From NCBI GenBank assembly GCA_016840825.1, contig JAEORN010000125.1:1-43344 (forward strand): a stretch of DNA of 43,344 nucleotides, in the 5' to 3' direction. A program made the position numbers and the translations under genes. The notes beneath the pieces are model-generated. The model made no database searches and was not told the DNA's origin. It saw only the letters and a list, made by a program, of their open reading frames with translations. This document shows positions 16,397 to 24,771 of the stretch, piece by piece. Origin of the DNA: Candidatus Thorarchaeota archaeon. Lineage in GTDB: Archaea > Asgardarchaeota > Thorarchaeia > Thorarchaeales > Thorarchaeaceae. The first letter of the stretch is position 1, and the number at the start of each line of letters is the position of its first letter.

Positions 16397-17311
16397 ATGA
16401 TACACTCTACGCTCCTACTTCGAACGAAAAGTAAACGAACAGTAGCGAGCACAAGGTATTGGACAACGAATGTAGCCAGGAAGGACATCATCGAGTATCT
16501 AGAATTACGTAAGAAGGTGCATGAAGTATCAGATGGCCGCCAAGATATCCCGTTGATTATTGGCGAGAACAAATTCTTCAGTAAAGTTTGTGGCGATGAA
16601 TTGCTCTTGATTTTCATTACTGATATAGATGAGAATGATAGAACGATAAATGAGAGAATAAACGAAGCATCTGTATCAATTGCGAATACCATCCAGAAGT
16701 CCTCGATAAATCATATCAAGGAAGTCTATGAGAAACTCATTGCACAATTTGTTCATTCAAGACTGAAGATAGCATTGGTTGGTGAAGGAGGTGTGGGAAA
16801 AACAACTACACTCCATCTATTGATGGGCAGAGCTCCTCCTAAACAGTATATCCCGACAATCGCATTAGGCATGGAAACAATTGAGAACATACATTTTGCC
16901 AACTACTCACTCGTCATTTGGGACTTTGCTGGGCAAGAGAGATTCCGCAGACTATGGAAATTCTACTTCAAAGGAGCAGATATCGTATTCCTACTAACTG
17001 ATTCCACTCTTCGAAATATCCTTCTTTCAAAAGAGATGTATCAAATGATAAAGCGGGATGCGCCTAATGTGCCAGTTGTTGTAATAGCAAATAAACAAGA
17101 TAAACCGAATGCTCTAGATCCATCTATTATTGAACGTATTATAGGAGTCAAAACATATCCAATGGTTGCTGTAGATATAGCTTATAGAGACGAGATTTTG
17201 GAGATTCTGCTAAATACTGCCGCCAGCCATGTGAATATACCTGTACCAGACCTTCCAGCAGATGAGCTGCTTAGATTCATCAATGATGAAGCACTCGACG
17301 ATGACGAATGA
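16397..17311 (+). CDS. Ras-superfamily small GTPase fused to an N-terminal longin-like domain
   Basis: 304 residues. Residues 1-120 begin MIHSTLLLR, then alternate strands and helices with ELLLIFITDIDEN at 68-80. This is the layout of longin/adaptin-sigma domains, whose first strand starts MI-x-hydrophobic; the assignment is by pattern. Residues 123-285 are a G domain: P-loop GEGGVGKT (129-136), switch-I Thr in PTIALG, switch II WDFAGQERFRR (175-185), NKQD (232-235), and a degenerate G5 (VAVD). The mix of Rab-like DFAGQERF and Arf-like NKQD is common in Asgard GTPases. The acidic tail lacks a prenylation cysteine, so any membrane contact would come through the longin part or a partner. Inferred role: membrane or trafficking-type regulation. 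GGTGG precedes the ATG by eight bases. Confidence 0.85.
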   Translation: MIHSTLLLRTKSKRTVASTRYWTTNVARKDIIEYLELRKKVHEVSDGRQDIPLIIGENKFFSKVCGDELLLIFITDIDENDRTINERINEASVSIANTIQKSSINHIKEVYEKLIAQFVHSRLKIALVGEGGVGKTTTLHLLMGRAPPKQYIPTIALGMETIENIHFANYSLVIWDFAGQERFRRLWKFYFKGADIVFLLTDSTLRNILLSKEMYQMIKRDAPNVPVVVIANKQDKPNALDPSIIERIIGVKTYPMVAVDIAYRDEILEILLNTAASHVNIPVPDLPADELLRFINDEALDDDE

Positions 17312-17331
17312 AGGAGGAGAATACGGATGCC

Positions 17332-17760
17332 CTATCCTCCAGCGGGCTTAATGAACCATTCACTGTCACTACTGACTTTAACGAACCCCAAAATGAGGTT
17401 CCCTCTCTTATCATCAAATTTGTATACTCCGAAAGTATGCTTTTCGGAATCCTCTCTCACTTCTAGCCAACCTCTTTGAAGGTAATATCGAAAGACATCC
17501 CTGCATTGCTTACGTACTTGCGCAAATAGGTTCTGATATCGCCTTCTCTGAGATGAGCGAATGCCCCATCTCTCGAAGATGAATTGATTCGCAAGTGTAT
17601 TACTTGAGATTAGAGTTGATGTCTTGTTCTTTTCCGAGCAAAGAATGGAAAGTCGAAGTTTCTCCTTCAATACATCAGGAACTGTAGCAAGTGCAGAGTG
17701 ATTTGGTTCAGGAGGTATAGTATCATCTCTGGTGTTGAATTCATTTGAGTCGCGCGGCAA
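17332..17760 (-). CDS. Hypothetical protein
   Basis: 142 residues, soluble. The start is TTG 17760, preceded at seven bases by GGAGAG. A central basic helix (SSQRRRYQNLFAQVRKQCRDVFRYYL) and a C-terminal beta-rich part (FGVYKFDDKRGNLILGFVKV) are visible, with no known motif. It is convergent with the GTPase (20 bases between stops) and divergent from the S13 operon. No function assigned. Confidence 0.55.
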   Translation of the reverse strand: MPRDSNEFNTRDDTIPPEPNHSALATVPDVLKEKLRLSILCSEKNKTSTLISSNTLANQFIFERWGIRSSQRRRYQNLFAQVRKQCRDVFRYYLQRGWLEVREDSEKHTFGVYKFDDKRGNLILGFVKVSSDSEWFIKPAGG

Positions 17761-17836
17761 ATTGAATCTCTCCAGAATATATTTCGTTGTGATTCCTTAT
17801 AGAGACCCCCAAATTTTGACTTTGTCTGATGATAAG

Positions 17837-17845
17837 TATTATAAG
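17837..17845 (+). promoter_or_regulatory. Probable TATA box of the S13-S4-S11 operon
   Basis: TATTATAAG lies 55 bases upstream of the S13 start, leaving room for a ~30-base leader that carries the GAGGT ribosome binding site. Confidence 0.45.
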
Positions 17846-17899
17846 GAGACTTCAGAGAGCGAAGCAAGCCTCATGACTATCCACCTGAGGTTAGATACC

Positions 17900-18352
17900 A
17901 TGTCCGAACAAGAATACAAACACATCGTACGAATGGCTGGTCATGATATTGACGGCCAAGAGAACCTACTCCAAGGTATGACCAAGATTAGAGGAGTGGG
18001 ACTGAGAATGTCCAAGAGCATCATTCAGAAGTTGGAATTAGACCCTTCGAAGCGCTTGGGATACCTCAGCGATGATGAGATTGATAGAATTGAAGATATC
18101 ATTAGAGGACCTGTCGATGCCGATATACCCGAGTGGTATGTGAATCGTCCTCGAGATAGGATGTCAGGTAAGATGCTGCATTTGATTGGATCGGACTTGG
18201 ATTTTGCAAATAGAAATGACATTGACAGACTCAAGAGGATAAAATCTTGGCGTGGAATGCGACACTCCTTGGGTCTAAAGGTCAGAGGTCAACATACACG
18301 TACTACCGGACGAGGTGGTGCAGCAGTTGGCGTATCACGAAAGAAAGTATAG
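17900..18352 (+). CDS. rps13: Small ribosomal subunit protein uS13
   Basis: 150 residues from ATG 17900, which follows TGAGGT at eight bases; this matches the normal archaeal S13 length, whereas the open frame upstream is not S13-like. Features: IVRMAGHDIDG, an H2TH region around KIRGVGLRMSKSI, and the conserved C-terminal RGMRHSLGLKVRGQHTRTTGRGG. It contacts the head of the 30S subunit and the P-site tRNA. First gene of a three-gene operon with S4 and S11. Confidence 0.95.
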   Translation: MSEQEYKHIVRMAGHDIDGQENLLQGMTKIRGVGLRMSKSIIQKLELDPSKRLGYLSDDEIDRIEDIIRGPVDADIPEWYVNRPRDRMSGKMLHLIGSDLDFANRNDIDRLKRIKSWRGMRHSLGLKVRGQHTRTTGRGGAAVGVSRKKV

Positions 18353-18363
18353 GTGAGTAGACA

Positions 18364-18981
18364 ATGGGAGATCCAAGGCGCCAGAAAAAGAAGTATGTAA
18401 CCCCCAAGAGACCTTTCGACACAGAGAGGTTCGAGCAAGAGCTTGAGTTAATAGGTGGGTACGGTTTAAGAAACAAACGTGAGCTATGGAAGCATAAAAC
18501 TGAACTTTCGAGATACAGAAGAACTGCAAGAAACCTTCTAGCTTTGCCAGCAAGTGAACGGAAGTTAATGGAGAGCGAGCTTGTAAACAAATTGGCAAGA
18601 TTGGGCATTCTCAGAGGAGAACCTGTCCTTGATAGTGTACTTGACTTGACTCTTGAGAATATGCTGGAAAGACGTCTGCAAACCATTGTGTTCAGAAAGG
18701 GGTTTGCCTGCTCTATGTACCATGCACGTCAACTAGTGACACATGGTCACATTTCTCTTGATAGTGGGCGTGTGAATACTCCAAGTAGAATCATTACTGC
18801 TGAAGAAGAAGAACACCTTGAGTACAGTACGAGGTCTCCATTGCAAGATGAATCACATCCCGCACGAATAGCTGCTTCAGACATAGCCAAACGTGTTGTA
18901 GCTGAACCAATGGACGATATGGGTGATATGGAAAGAGAGCCACGACCTCATGACAACAGTGGATTCGAGGATGATGAATAA
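18364..18981 (+). CDS. rps4: Small ribosomal subunit protein uS4
   Basis: 205 residues. Archaeal/eukaryotic-type S4 opening ([19 protein letters not shown]), with an S4 RNA-binding domain at about 105-155 ([30 protein letters not shown]). An acidic tail after residue 175 (DDMGDMERE...FEDDE) extends beyond the core. 11 bases after S13; the last base of its TAA stop is the first base of the S11 ATG. Confidence 0.95.
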   Translation: MGDPRRQKKKYVTPKRPFDTERFEQELELIGGYGLRNKRELWKHKTELSRYRRTARNLLALPASERKLMESELVNKLARLGILRGEPVLDSVLDLTLENMLERRLQTIVFRKGFACSMYHARQLVTHGHISLDSGRVNTPSRIITAEEEEHLEYSTRSPLQDESHPARIAASDIAKRVVAEPMDDMGDMEREPRPHDNSGFEDDE

Positions 18982-19376
18982 TGAGTGAAGAGAGAAATAA
19001 ATGGGGAATTGCACACATCTACGCCTCATATAATGACAGTATTATTCACATAACAGACATCACAGGTGCAGAAACCATTTCTCGTGTTTCTGGTGGTATG
19101 ATGGTAAAGGCAGATCGAAACGAATCATCTCCTCATGCCGCCATGCAAGCAGCTTTCCAAGCTGCTAGAGAAGCAAAAGACAAAGGTATCTATGGAATCC
19201 ACATTCGCGTTCGAGCTCCTGGAGGTCATGGTCCAAAGACTCCCGGACCAGGTGCTCAGGCTGCAATTCGTGCATTAAGTAGGGCAGGACTGAGGATTGG
19301 TATAATTGATGAAGTCACACCTATGCCACACGACGGTACACGAAAGCCAGGTGGACGCAGAGGAAGACGTGTTTAA
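18981..19376 (+). CDS. rps11: Small ribosomal subunit protein uS11
   Basis: 131 residues, normal length. Conserved [31 protein letters not shown] and the basic tail [14 protein letters not shown]. It binds the 30S platform near the mRNA exit. Last gene of the cluster: rpoD (RNA polymerase subunit D), which commonly follows S11 in archaea, is absent, and the convergent tiaS begins 25 bases on. Confidence 0.95.
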   Translation: MSEERNKWGIAHIYASYNDSIIHITDITGAETISRVSGGMMVKADRNESSPHAAMQAAFQAAREAKDKGIYGIHIRVRAPGGHGPKTPGPGAQAAIRALSRAGLRIGIIDEVTPMPHDGTRKPGGRRGRRV

Positions 19377-19401
19377 AACCTGCGACTTGGAAGCAATATA
19401 T

Positions 19402-20733
19402 TCAGGGGCTGTGCCAAACTTCAATCATGCTACCTGAGAATTGATTCTTTTTCCCAAGTCTAATATGGGGCCTCGTTAAATGCCGTTGAGCACTTGAACA
19501 AGGAAGATAGTATCCCAGTTGTAAATCTCGAGACATGATACGCTTTTCTTTACTCTTCTTCCGTTCAATATTGCCGCAGCTGTTACATTTGTATCCTTTA
19601 TCCCGACCCGCACTTTTCATCCGTTTACCACACTTACCACACAAAGGATTGGTATATTCCACCTTATCGACAAGATGCGTGATAATCATCCCCTCGACAT
19701 TGAGGGTCAGGTCATATGAAGACGATGCAGGCCGGACACCGACATGCAGTGTTACCCGATCACCCGCTATCAATTTCATAACTTCCCAGCGGAAGTCACC
19801 AGTTGGTTCATACGCAGCACATTGAATCGTAGAGTGATTGTCTGATACTCTAAAAAGGACATGACCTCCAGAAATCACGTTCGGGTTTACAGAAACCTCA
19901 GCAGAAAGGCTTGCAGACATATATGGTCGTAGTTTGTCAATTGTCAGGGTATGTGAAAGGTGCTCCCCTGTACCTTGATTGGTTCTCATTACAATCCATC
20001 TATCAACTTCTTGTGCACATGAGATGTACGAGGCGGCATCAATAACATCTTCTGGCCTTTCACCACGAATTCCGTACAGAACGGGATCAGGACCTTGAGG
20101 TTGAATTAGTATGCTTCCATCGGTTGAATCCAGATTGGAGAATGTTCGACCGTATGTTTTCTCATTCATGGTTTCAACAGTCGCCATATCGACGCCTCGA
20201 TCATTTTGAGTTTCATTCATCCTACGATATGCCAAGTACTCGTAGGTGTGATCCTCCTCCAATCCATGACCTATTGATGCGATGGCTCCAACTAGACCAC
20301 GATAATTCCCATATGAAAGATAAGAGAGCTGGTATTTCTCAATGAGTCTAAGAGCAAGAGAGAGAGGAACTGTTCGCCAAACTGCCTTCCTTGAAAAAGA
20401 TCTAACAGCTGGTGGTAGATCTCCAGAGAAGAGTACAATACCGGGATTTGTGTTGGGGTAATTTAGGTCAGCATACCTACCAACCATATCTGACATTAAA
20501 TGAAGAATTTCATCCTTCTCCTTTGAGTCTGCAAAGAATTTCAGGCAGACTGCACCGTTTCCACGAGTTCTGTAGGGAATATTGGGATTCAATCTGATTA
20601 GATGAGGGTAATCCATCCATTGGTCTATTAGTGGTTCTAGTCTTTCTATTAGCAAAGAGGCAAAGTGCGTTGTACATCCACCGGTTGGACTATCGATATC
20701 ATCCATCCCAAGAAAGAAAGACTCTGTTACCAT
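19402..20733 (-). CDS. tiaS: tRNA(Ile2) 2-agmatinylcytidine synthetase TiaS
   Basis: 443 residues from ATG 20733, one base after the stop of the upstream zinc-motif gene. The N-terminal GMDDIDSPTGGCTTHFA is the TiaS signature; it is followed by the ferredoxin-like/TCKD kinase part, an OB-fold region (GGHVLFRVSD) and a C-terminal zinc ribbon (CGKCGKRM...YKCNSCG). TiaS uses ATP and agmatine to modify C34 of tRNA-Ile(CAU) so that it reads AUA. Essential in archaea. The zinc-motif gene immediately upstream on the same strand is probably cotranscribed. Confidence 0.95.
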   Translation of the reverse strand: MVTESFFLGMDDIDSPTGGCTTHFASLLIERLEPLIDQWMDYPHLIRLNPNIPYRTRGNGAVCLKFFADSKEKDEILHLMSDMVGRYADLNYPNTNPGIVLFSGDLPPAVRSFSRKAVWRTVPLSLALRLIEKYQLSYLSYGNYRGLVGAIASIGHGLEEDHTYEYLAYRRMNETQNDRGVDMATVETMNEKTYGRTFSNLDSTDGSILIQPQGPDPVLYGIRGERPEDVIDAASYISCAQEVDRWIVMRTNQGTGEHLSHTLTIDKLRPYMSASLSAEVSVNPNVISGGHVLFRVSDNHSTIQCAAYEPTGDFRWEVMKLIAGDRVTLHVGVRPASSSYDLTLNVEGMIITHLVDKVEYTNPLCGKCGKRMKSAGRDKGYKCNSCGNIERKKSKEKRIMSRDLQLGYYLPCSSAQRHLTRPHIRLGKKNQFSGSMIEVWHSP

Positions 20734-20734
20734 C

Positions 20735-21010
20735 TTATTTCGCCTGACACTCAATGCAAATAGTAACTTCATTCACCCGAGATCCGCAATCTGTACAAAC
20801 CAGTTTACCACATCTATTACACGCCCTTGATGAAAGATATTCACCGCAGATTGTACATTTCGCTTCTTTACAAACATCACATAATGCTATTTCCCTAGAT
20901 ATGCAATGAGAACAGACCAATGAATTACACAACTTACACCTAGAAAGCGACTCATCTTCTAGATCACATAATTCACATGCTGAGAGCGAATTTCCTGTCA
21001 TCTTTCTCAT
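20735..21010 (-). CDS. Small protein with eight CxxC motifs (multi-zinc finger)
   Basis: 91 residues from ATG 21010 (GTG 21016 or 21013 possible). Eight evenly spaced CxxC pairs (CELC, CKLC, CSHC, CDVC, CTIC, CNRC, CTDC, CIEC) suggest four zinc sites, with a B-box/RING-like or stacked zinc-ribbon layout. One pair is CSHC, so cross-brace coordination is conceivable. No enzyme motif. Its stop is one base before the tiaS start, so coexpression with tiaS is likely; tsr3 is divergent 15 bases away. It may be an RNA- or protein-binding adaptor for tRNA modification, but that is only inferred from position. Confidence 0.75.
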   Translation of the reverse strand: MRKMTGNSLSACELCDLEDESLSRCKLCNSLVCSHCISREIALCDVCKEAKCTICGEYLSSRACNRCGKLVCTDCGSRVNEVTICIECQAK

Positions 21011-21025
21011 CACCACACAAAACCA

Positions 21026-21607
21026 ATGACAACATACAAATCTGTTGTGTATGAACCATTTTCAGAGATGTTAGAAGAAGAGAGAGACCTTAGGCTTCTC
21101 ATCTATCATGCAAACCAGTGCGACCCAAGTAAATGCACTGGAATTAGATTGGGAAAGCTTCGGAAAGCCAAAATCATTCATGATATGAGAAGTGTATCAA
21201 GAGGATCTATTGTTCTAAATCCTGTTTCTGAGATTGCTTTTTCTCCTAGCGATAGGAAGAACATTCTTCGATCAGGTTTAGTAGCTCTCGACTGCTCTTG
21301 GAAACAAGCAGAGGAAATCTTCAGGAAAACACATCATGGTGAACAAAGAGCACTACCATATCTTATTGCTGCAAATCCAATCAATACATACAAACCAATC
21401 AAGCTATCAACTGCAGAAGCTATCTCTGCGGCTCTATACATTGCAGGATTTCAAAATTTAGCAGAAGAGATTATGTCCATCTTCAAATGGGGACCTTCAT
21501 TCATAGCATTGAACAAAGCCTGGCTGGATGATTATGCTCAATGCGAAACAAGTACAGAAGTGGTTACCTTGCAGACAGAGATAATGAATGAGCACACAAA
21601 GAAATGA
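21026..21607 (+). CDS. tsr3: rRNA aminocarboxypropyltransferase Tsr3
   Basis: 193 residues. Typical Tsr3/DUF367 order: HANQCDPSKCTGIRLGKL near the N-terminus, VLNPVSEIAFSP, LDCSWKQAEEIF, the conserved RALPYLIAANPINTYKPIKLSTAEAISAALYIAG block, and FKWGPSFIALNKAWLDDY. It transfers the aminocarboxypropyl group from S-adenosylmethionine to a hypermodified pseudouridine in small-subunit rRNA. It is convergent with the RNase P RNA gene (about 11 bases between ends). Confidence 0.95.
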   Translation: MTTYKSVVYEPFSEMLEEERDLRLLIYHANQCDPSKCTGIRLGKLRKAKIIHDMRSVSRGSIVLNPVSEIAFSPSDRKNILRSGLVALDCSWKQAEEIFRKTHHGEQRALPYLIAANPINTYKPIKLSTAEAISAALYIAGFQNLAEEIMSIFKWGPSFIALNKAWLDDYAQCETSTEVVTLQTEIMNEHTKK

Positions 21608-21618
21608 AAAAGGATGAT

Positions 21619-21967
21619 AGGCCCCGGTCCAAGTAATAGCCCCAATTCTGTTTCATCCCCATGTGTCACCACATGAGAATTACGCGACATCGAACTAAGC
21701 TCTCTACCCTATGCCTCAGGTCGACACATCAACGGCATATTCTTGAGATTGCTACCTGGTGTTGGGTCGTTTCATCCCGGCCTGAAGGATCCTCTGCGTC
21801 TTCAATATGTCGCGTCATCGTCATATCCATTCAGGAGGTGTCGTTTCTGTTCCCAGAGCGTGGTTCTCACCACCCTGCTTTAGCAGGACCAGCGTCGACA
21901 TGTAGTTGGGAGTTTCCTCAGCTGTCACAAGTGACTACCGTCAGTCGCGCTCTTGCTCCGGAGCCTT
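21619..21967 (-). ncRNA. rnpB: RNase P RNA
   Basis: On the minus strand, AGGCTCCGG at the 5' end (21958-21966) pairs with CCGGGGCCT at the 3' end (21619-21627) through 9 pairs including one G-U, forming P1. The conserved CR-I element GAGGAAACTCCC lies about 50 bases from the 5' end (near 21906-21918). The CR-V element ACAGAATTGGGGCTATTAC lies close to the 3' end. Length about 349 nt, normal for archaeal type A. The catalytic RNA removes 5' leaders from pre-tRNA together with protein subunits; the Rpp29 subunit is encoded at 41024-41311. Boundaries are good to a few bases. Confidence 0.88.
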
Positions 21968-21988
21968 ATGACATATGCTCAGTATTCT

Positions 21989-21997
21989 GATAAAAAT
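21989..21997 (-). promoter_or_regulatory. TATA box of rnpB
   Basis: ATTTTTATC on the minus strand lies 22-30 bases upstream of the RNase P RNA 5' end, within the short gap after cbf5, so rnpB can have its own promoter. Confidence 0.5.
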
Positions 21998-22011
21998 CTC
22001 GCGTAGGTAAC

Positions 22012-23016
22012 CTATTTCTCTTTAGTTTTCCACATTGAAGGATACCTTCCCCGTTCCATTAGAACTCTCTCGGTTTCAGCAACAATTCCCGTTTTTGCTT
22101 TCGATATTGCATCACTGTCAAGCTTACTCTTCATGAGAGCAATAGCTTCGCCCTTGAGTGTCTTCAGTGCGATTAGATCGCCCTTCTTGATTCCGCTCTG
22201 AAGCTGGACAACTCCACTTGCGGCAAGATTGGCTCCATGACAGATAGCATCTACAGCACTATCTCGAACCATGATCTCTGGAAGATGAGATAAAGCTGAT
22301 TCAATAGGTAGAATATATTTCCTGAGTTCAGTTTCATCTCCATCCTGTTTCCAGAATTCAAAAGCATCCTTCAAGTCATAGAGGGTGCAAAGATACTCAT
22401 CTTCACGAAACTTACCTACACGGGTTCTCCTAAGTTCCCGCATATGTCCTCCCACTCCCAAGACTTCCCCTATATCGAAGCATAGCTTACGAATGTAAGT
22501 ACCAGCTTGGCATCCAACTCTGAAAAGCACAAGCCTTCCCTTTATCTCAAGTATTTCATTATAGTAGATCTCTCTCACTCGTAAGACTCTCTTTACAGAA
22601 GAGCGTAAAGGAGGTTTTTGGTAGATTTTCCCAGTAAATTCTGAGATAACACAACGAATATCATCCTCTGAAACTAGGTCATGTAGTTCTAATACGCACA
22701 CATACTCTTTTCCTGCAGGAAGCAAAGCTTGCATTACTCGTGTTCCATCTCCAATGCCAAGAGGAAGTATTCCAGTAACTGATGGATCAAGAGTTCCAGA
22801 ATGTCCAGCTCGATCTGCAAGAACTATCTTTCTTACCCAAGTAGCTACTTCATGACTTGTAGGTCCTGGCGGTTTGTCAAGTATAATAACTCCATTTTGA
22901 AGGAGATGCTCTATAGGTAAATTGTATACATCCGAATAGCCGAAACTGGGATTAGTCGTTTCTTCGGCTCTAATGATTGTTTCCCGGGTAGTGTCAGCTG
23001 GTAATTGGTTCGTCAT
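22012..23016 (-). CDS. cbf5: tRNA/rRNA pseudouridine synthase Cbf5 (H/ACA RNP catalytic subunit)
   Basis: 334 residues. TruB-type catalytic domain: GVIILDKPPGPTSHEV, then AGHSGTLDPSVTGILPLG with the catalytic Asp, KEYVCVLEL, YQKPPLRSSVKR, and GTYIRKLCFDIG. A C-terminal PUA domain (about 250-330) contains GANLAASGV and GEAIALMKS. It makes pseudouridine in rRNA guided by H/ACA RNAs and U55 in tRNA. It follows L14e in the usual archaeal order cmk-L14e-cbf5. Confidence 0.96.
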   Translation of the reverse strand: MTNQLPADTTRETIIRAEETTNPSFGYSDVYNLPIEHLLQNGVIILDKPPGPTSHEVATWVRKIVLADRAGHSGTLDPSVTGILPLGIGDGTRVMQALLPAGKEYVCVLELHDLVSEDDIRCVISEFTGKIYQKPPLRSSVKRVLRVREIYYNEILEIKGRLVLFRVGCQAGTYIRKLCFDIGEVLGVGGHMRELRRTRVGKFREDEYLCTLYDLKDAFEFWKQDGDETELRKYILPIESALSHLPEIMVRDSAVDAICHGANLAASGVVQLQSGIKKGDLIALKTLKGEAIALMKSKLDSDAISKAKTGIVAETERVLMERGRYPSMWKTKEK

Positions 23017-23054
23017 TGTAGAACACCAGTCGATTCACAACCCGAGTAAAAGAA

Positions 23055-23339
23055 CTATTCGCTAATGCGGATTTTTGTTCTGAATTTGTCTAGAAGATTA
23101 GCCGTTTCTAATGCCTTCTCGACCTCTTTGTCATCTGCACCTGATTTGATTTCCAACTTTGTATCCAGAGGCTCCAGATGATGTACATTACAGGTTCTTC
23201 GTCGAACTCCACTAATATGCTTGGGACCAGTTATAAGAACCATCTTATCGTCCTTTGATTCAACGATTACACAGTAGCTTCCAGCTTCTCGTCCCATCGT
23301 CTTTACACAGATTCTACCTAAGTCGTAAATTGTTCCCAT
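23055..23339 (-). CDS. rpl14e: Large ribosomal subunit protein eL14
   Basis: 94 residues, normal for archaeal L14e, with an SH3-like barrel (YDLGRICVKTMGREAGSYCVIVE...VLITGP). ATG 23339 follows GAGGTGA at eight bases. 38 bases upstream of cbf5 on the same strand. Confidence 0.93.
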   Translation of the reverse strand: MGTIYDLGRICVKTMGREAGSYCVIVESKDDKMVLITGPKHISGVRRRTCNVHHLEPLDTKLEIKSGADDKEVEKALETANLLDKFRTKIRISE

Positions 23340-23476
23340 TTGTAATTCACCTCAACCCTTTCCAGGTCAGGCAAACTTTCCAAGTCACCTCAGAAGTTCA
23401 TTCCAATAGAAGGGGAGAATTGTCCCTTTCACAAAACTGTCCCAATAAGAGCCTTACGATTTGACGACTAAATGAT

Positions 23477-24013
23477 CTATTCGTTGAATAATCTCTTGAT
23501 AGCAGTTGAAATGATATCAGTAACGCCTTGTAAATCGTATTTTTCAGTGTTAATGACTAAATCATAAAGGGATAAATCTTGAACATCAAAACCGTAGAAT
23601 TCGATATAGCGTGCGCGTTCAATACGTTCGCGAGTTTCAGTTTCATGTAATGCATACTCATAGCTGACACCGTCTCTAGCAGCTATTCTTTTCACTCTTG
23701 TTCTAAGAGGGGCAGTAAGGAGAATCTTGAGGTCTGCATGCTCGCTTGCCATATGGGCAGCTAACTGACCATCAAGCATTACATTTCCCTTCTCGGCTTC
23801 TGCCTTTATCCGCCCATCAAGCTCCCGATCTATGCTTTCGTCGTCTTCTGCAATTCTACTGAACTCCTCAAGAGAAACTCCTCTTTCGTTTGCAAGTTCT
23901 CTAAAAATACCACCTGCAGAAACACGTCGAAGACCAAATATATTGGATATGTTATCAGCAGCGGAGCTTTTTCCTGTACCATGAAGGCCCCCAATGGTGA
24001 TAACACGCTTCAT
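23477..24013 (-). CDS. cmk: Cytidylate kinase (archaeal type)
   Basis: 178 residues from ATG 24013, four bases after the L34e stop; the longer open frame only overlaps L34e. The P-loop GGLHGTGKSS, FRELANERG, IDRELDGR, and a lid with TRVKRIAARDG are as in archaeal Cmk. It phosphorylates CMP and dCMP. Placement between L34e and L14e is the standard archaeal arrangement. Confidence 0.93.
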   Translation of the reverse strand: MKRVITIGGLHGTGKSSAADNISNIFGLRRVSAGGIFRELANERGVSLEEFSRIAEDDESIDRELDGRIKAEAEKGNVMLDGQLAAHMASEHADLKILLTAPLRTRVKRIAARDGVSYEYALHETETRERIERARYIEFYGFDVQDLSLYDLVINTEKYDLQGVTDIISTAIKRLFNE

Positions 24014-24017
24014 CTTT

Positions 24018-24284
24018 TTAGTCCCGTATCTCTCTTGTGATCTCTCGCCTAAGTGCTGTTGCAGAAACCATTCCACCATATGGACGATTTGGTCGTTTAC
24101 TTGATTTGCTTGTATTTCTGCTTAGCCCTGAGCGTGACTTTCGTGGAAGTTGAAGGTCAGTTCCACTCACTGAGCATACTCCACCTGCTTTGTAATATTT
24201 GCGGCGATGGACATTGATGCGACCGCCAGGTGTTTTTACCCGTCGATTTGCTCTGCCTCTTGTTAGCATTCCTGGTCTTGCCAT
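24018..24284 (-). CDS. rpl34e: Large ribosomal subunit protein eL34, zinc ligands lost
   Basis: 88 residues. Family landmarks are clear: RRVKTPGGRINVHRRKYYKAG, then KRPNRPYGG and the basic C-terminal helix. The usual CxxCG is CSVSG here, and the second CxxC (normally just after RPYGG) is replaced by MVSATAL. Three of four zinc ligands are therefore missing and the fold must hold without zinc. GGTGAT precedes the ATG. The gene sits in its standard place before cmk. Confidence 0.92.
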   Translation of the reverse strand: MARPGMLTRGRANRRVKTPGGRINVHRRKYYKAGGVCSVSGTDLQLPRKSRSGLSRNTSKSSKRPNRPYGGMVSATALRREITREIRD

Positions 24285-24368
24285 TGGATATCACCATTTA
24301 TCTTTGGCTTATTCTCCGACGCTGAGGTCTATCCTTAAAAAAGCAGCGATGGGACTCTTGCATAATTA

Positions 24369-24391
24369 GCTTGGGTAATCGTTATCCAAGC
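24369..24391 (-). terminator. Hairpin over the end of the small membrane-protein gene
   Basis: GCTTGGGTAA (24369-24378) and TTATCCAAGC (24382-24391) form a 10-pair stem (one G-U) with a 3-base loop. The stop codon of the gene at 24382 lies inside the stem. It may terminate that transcript before rpl34e. Confidence 0.45.
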
Positions 24392-24639
24392 ATGAAATCG
24401 GGTGGAAATAGGGTGAAATATACGACAATGACCGAGAGAATAATTCCCCCAAGTATAAGCTTCTGCCCTGTGATTTTTCCGACTTTTACACCGACAAAGA
24501 AGAGGATAGCTCCTATCAAGACGACTATCACTGCAGAAGAGGCGGCAATGAAAATTAGAAAGTCCCAGATATCCATGAAGTACTGAAGAATCATATTGAT
24601 GAAATCGGAGAGAGGACTCAAAGTTTCAAGAAGTGACAT
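24382..24639 (-). CDS. Small two-helix membrane protein
   Basis: 85 residues with an amphipathic N-terminus and two transmembrane helices (IFIAASSAVIVVLIGAILFF, and LILGGIILSVIVVYFTLF). A TATA-like TTTTATAT at 24668-24675 lies about 30-36 bases upstream of the ATG, which fits a leaderless transcript and supports a real gene. It sits between the DUF106 gene and L34e, where most archaea have no gene. Function unknown. Confidence 0.62.
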   Translation of the reverse strand: MSLLETLSPLSDFINMILQYFMDIWDFLIFIAASSAVIVVLIGAILFFVGVKVGKITGQKLILGGIILSVIVVYFTLFPPDFMLG

Positions 24640-24771
24640 TGGTTTTCAGTAGAGTTTCATTATCATGATATAAAATGTGGTTTAGCAAATTGAGTTGAAT
24701 TCCTCTCATTCGAATTGGAAATAACTGGTAGGAAAGAGAATGGATGTGACCAAATAGGGTCGCATAGCAAT

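Noticed and set aside
17732..17899. S13 with a ~56-residue N-terminal extension
   Set aside because: The extra part overlaps the promoter and the divergent gene, and ATG 17900 with TGAGGT gives the standard length.
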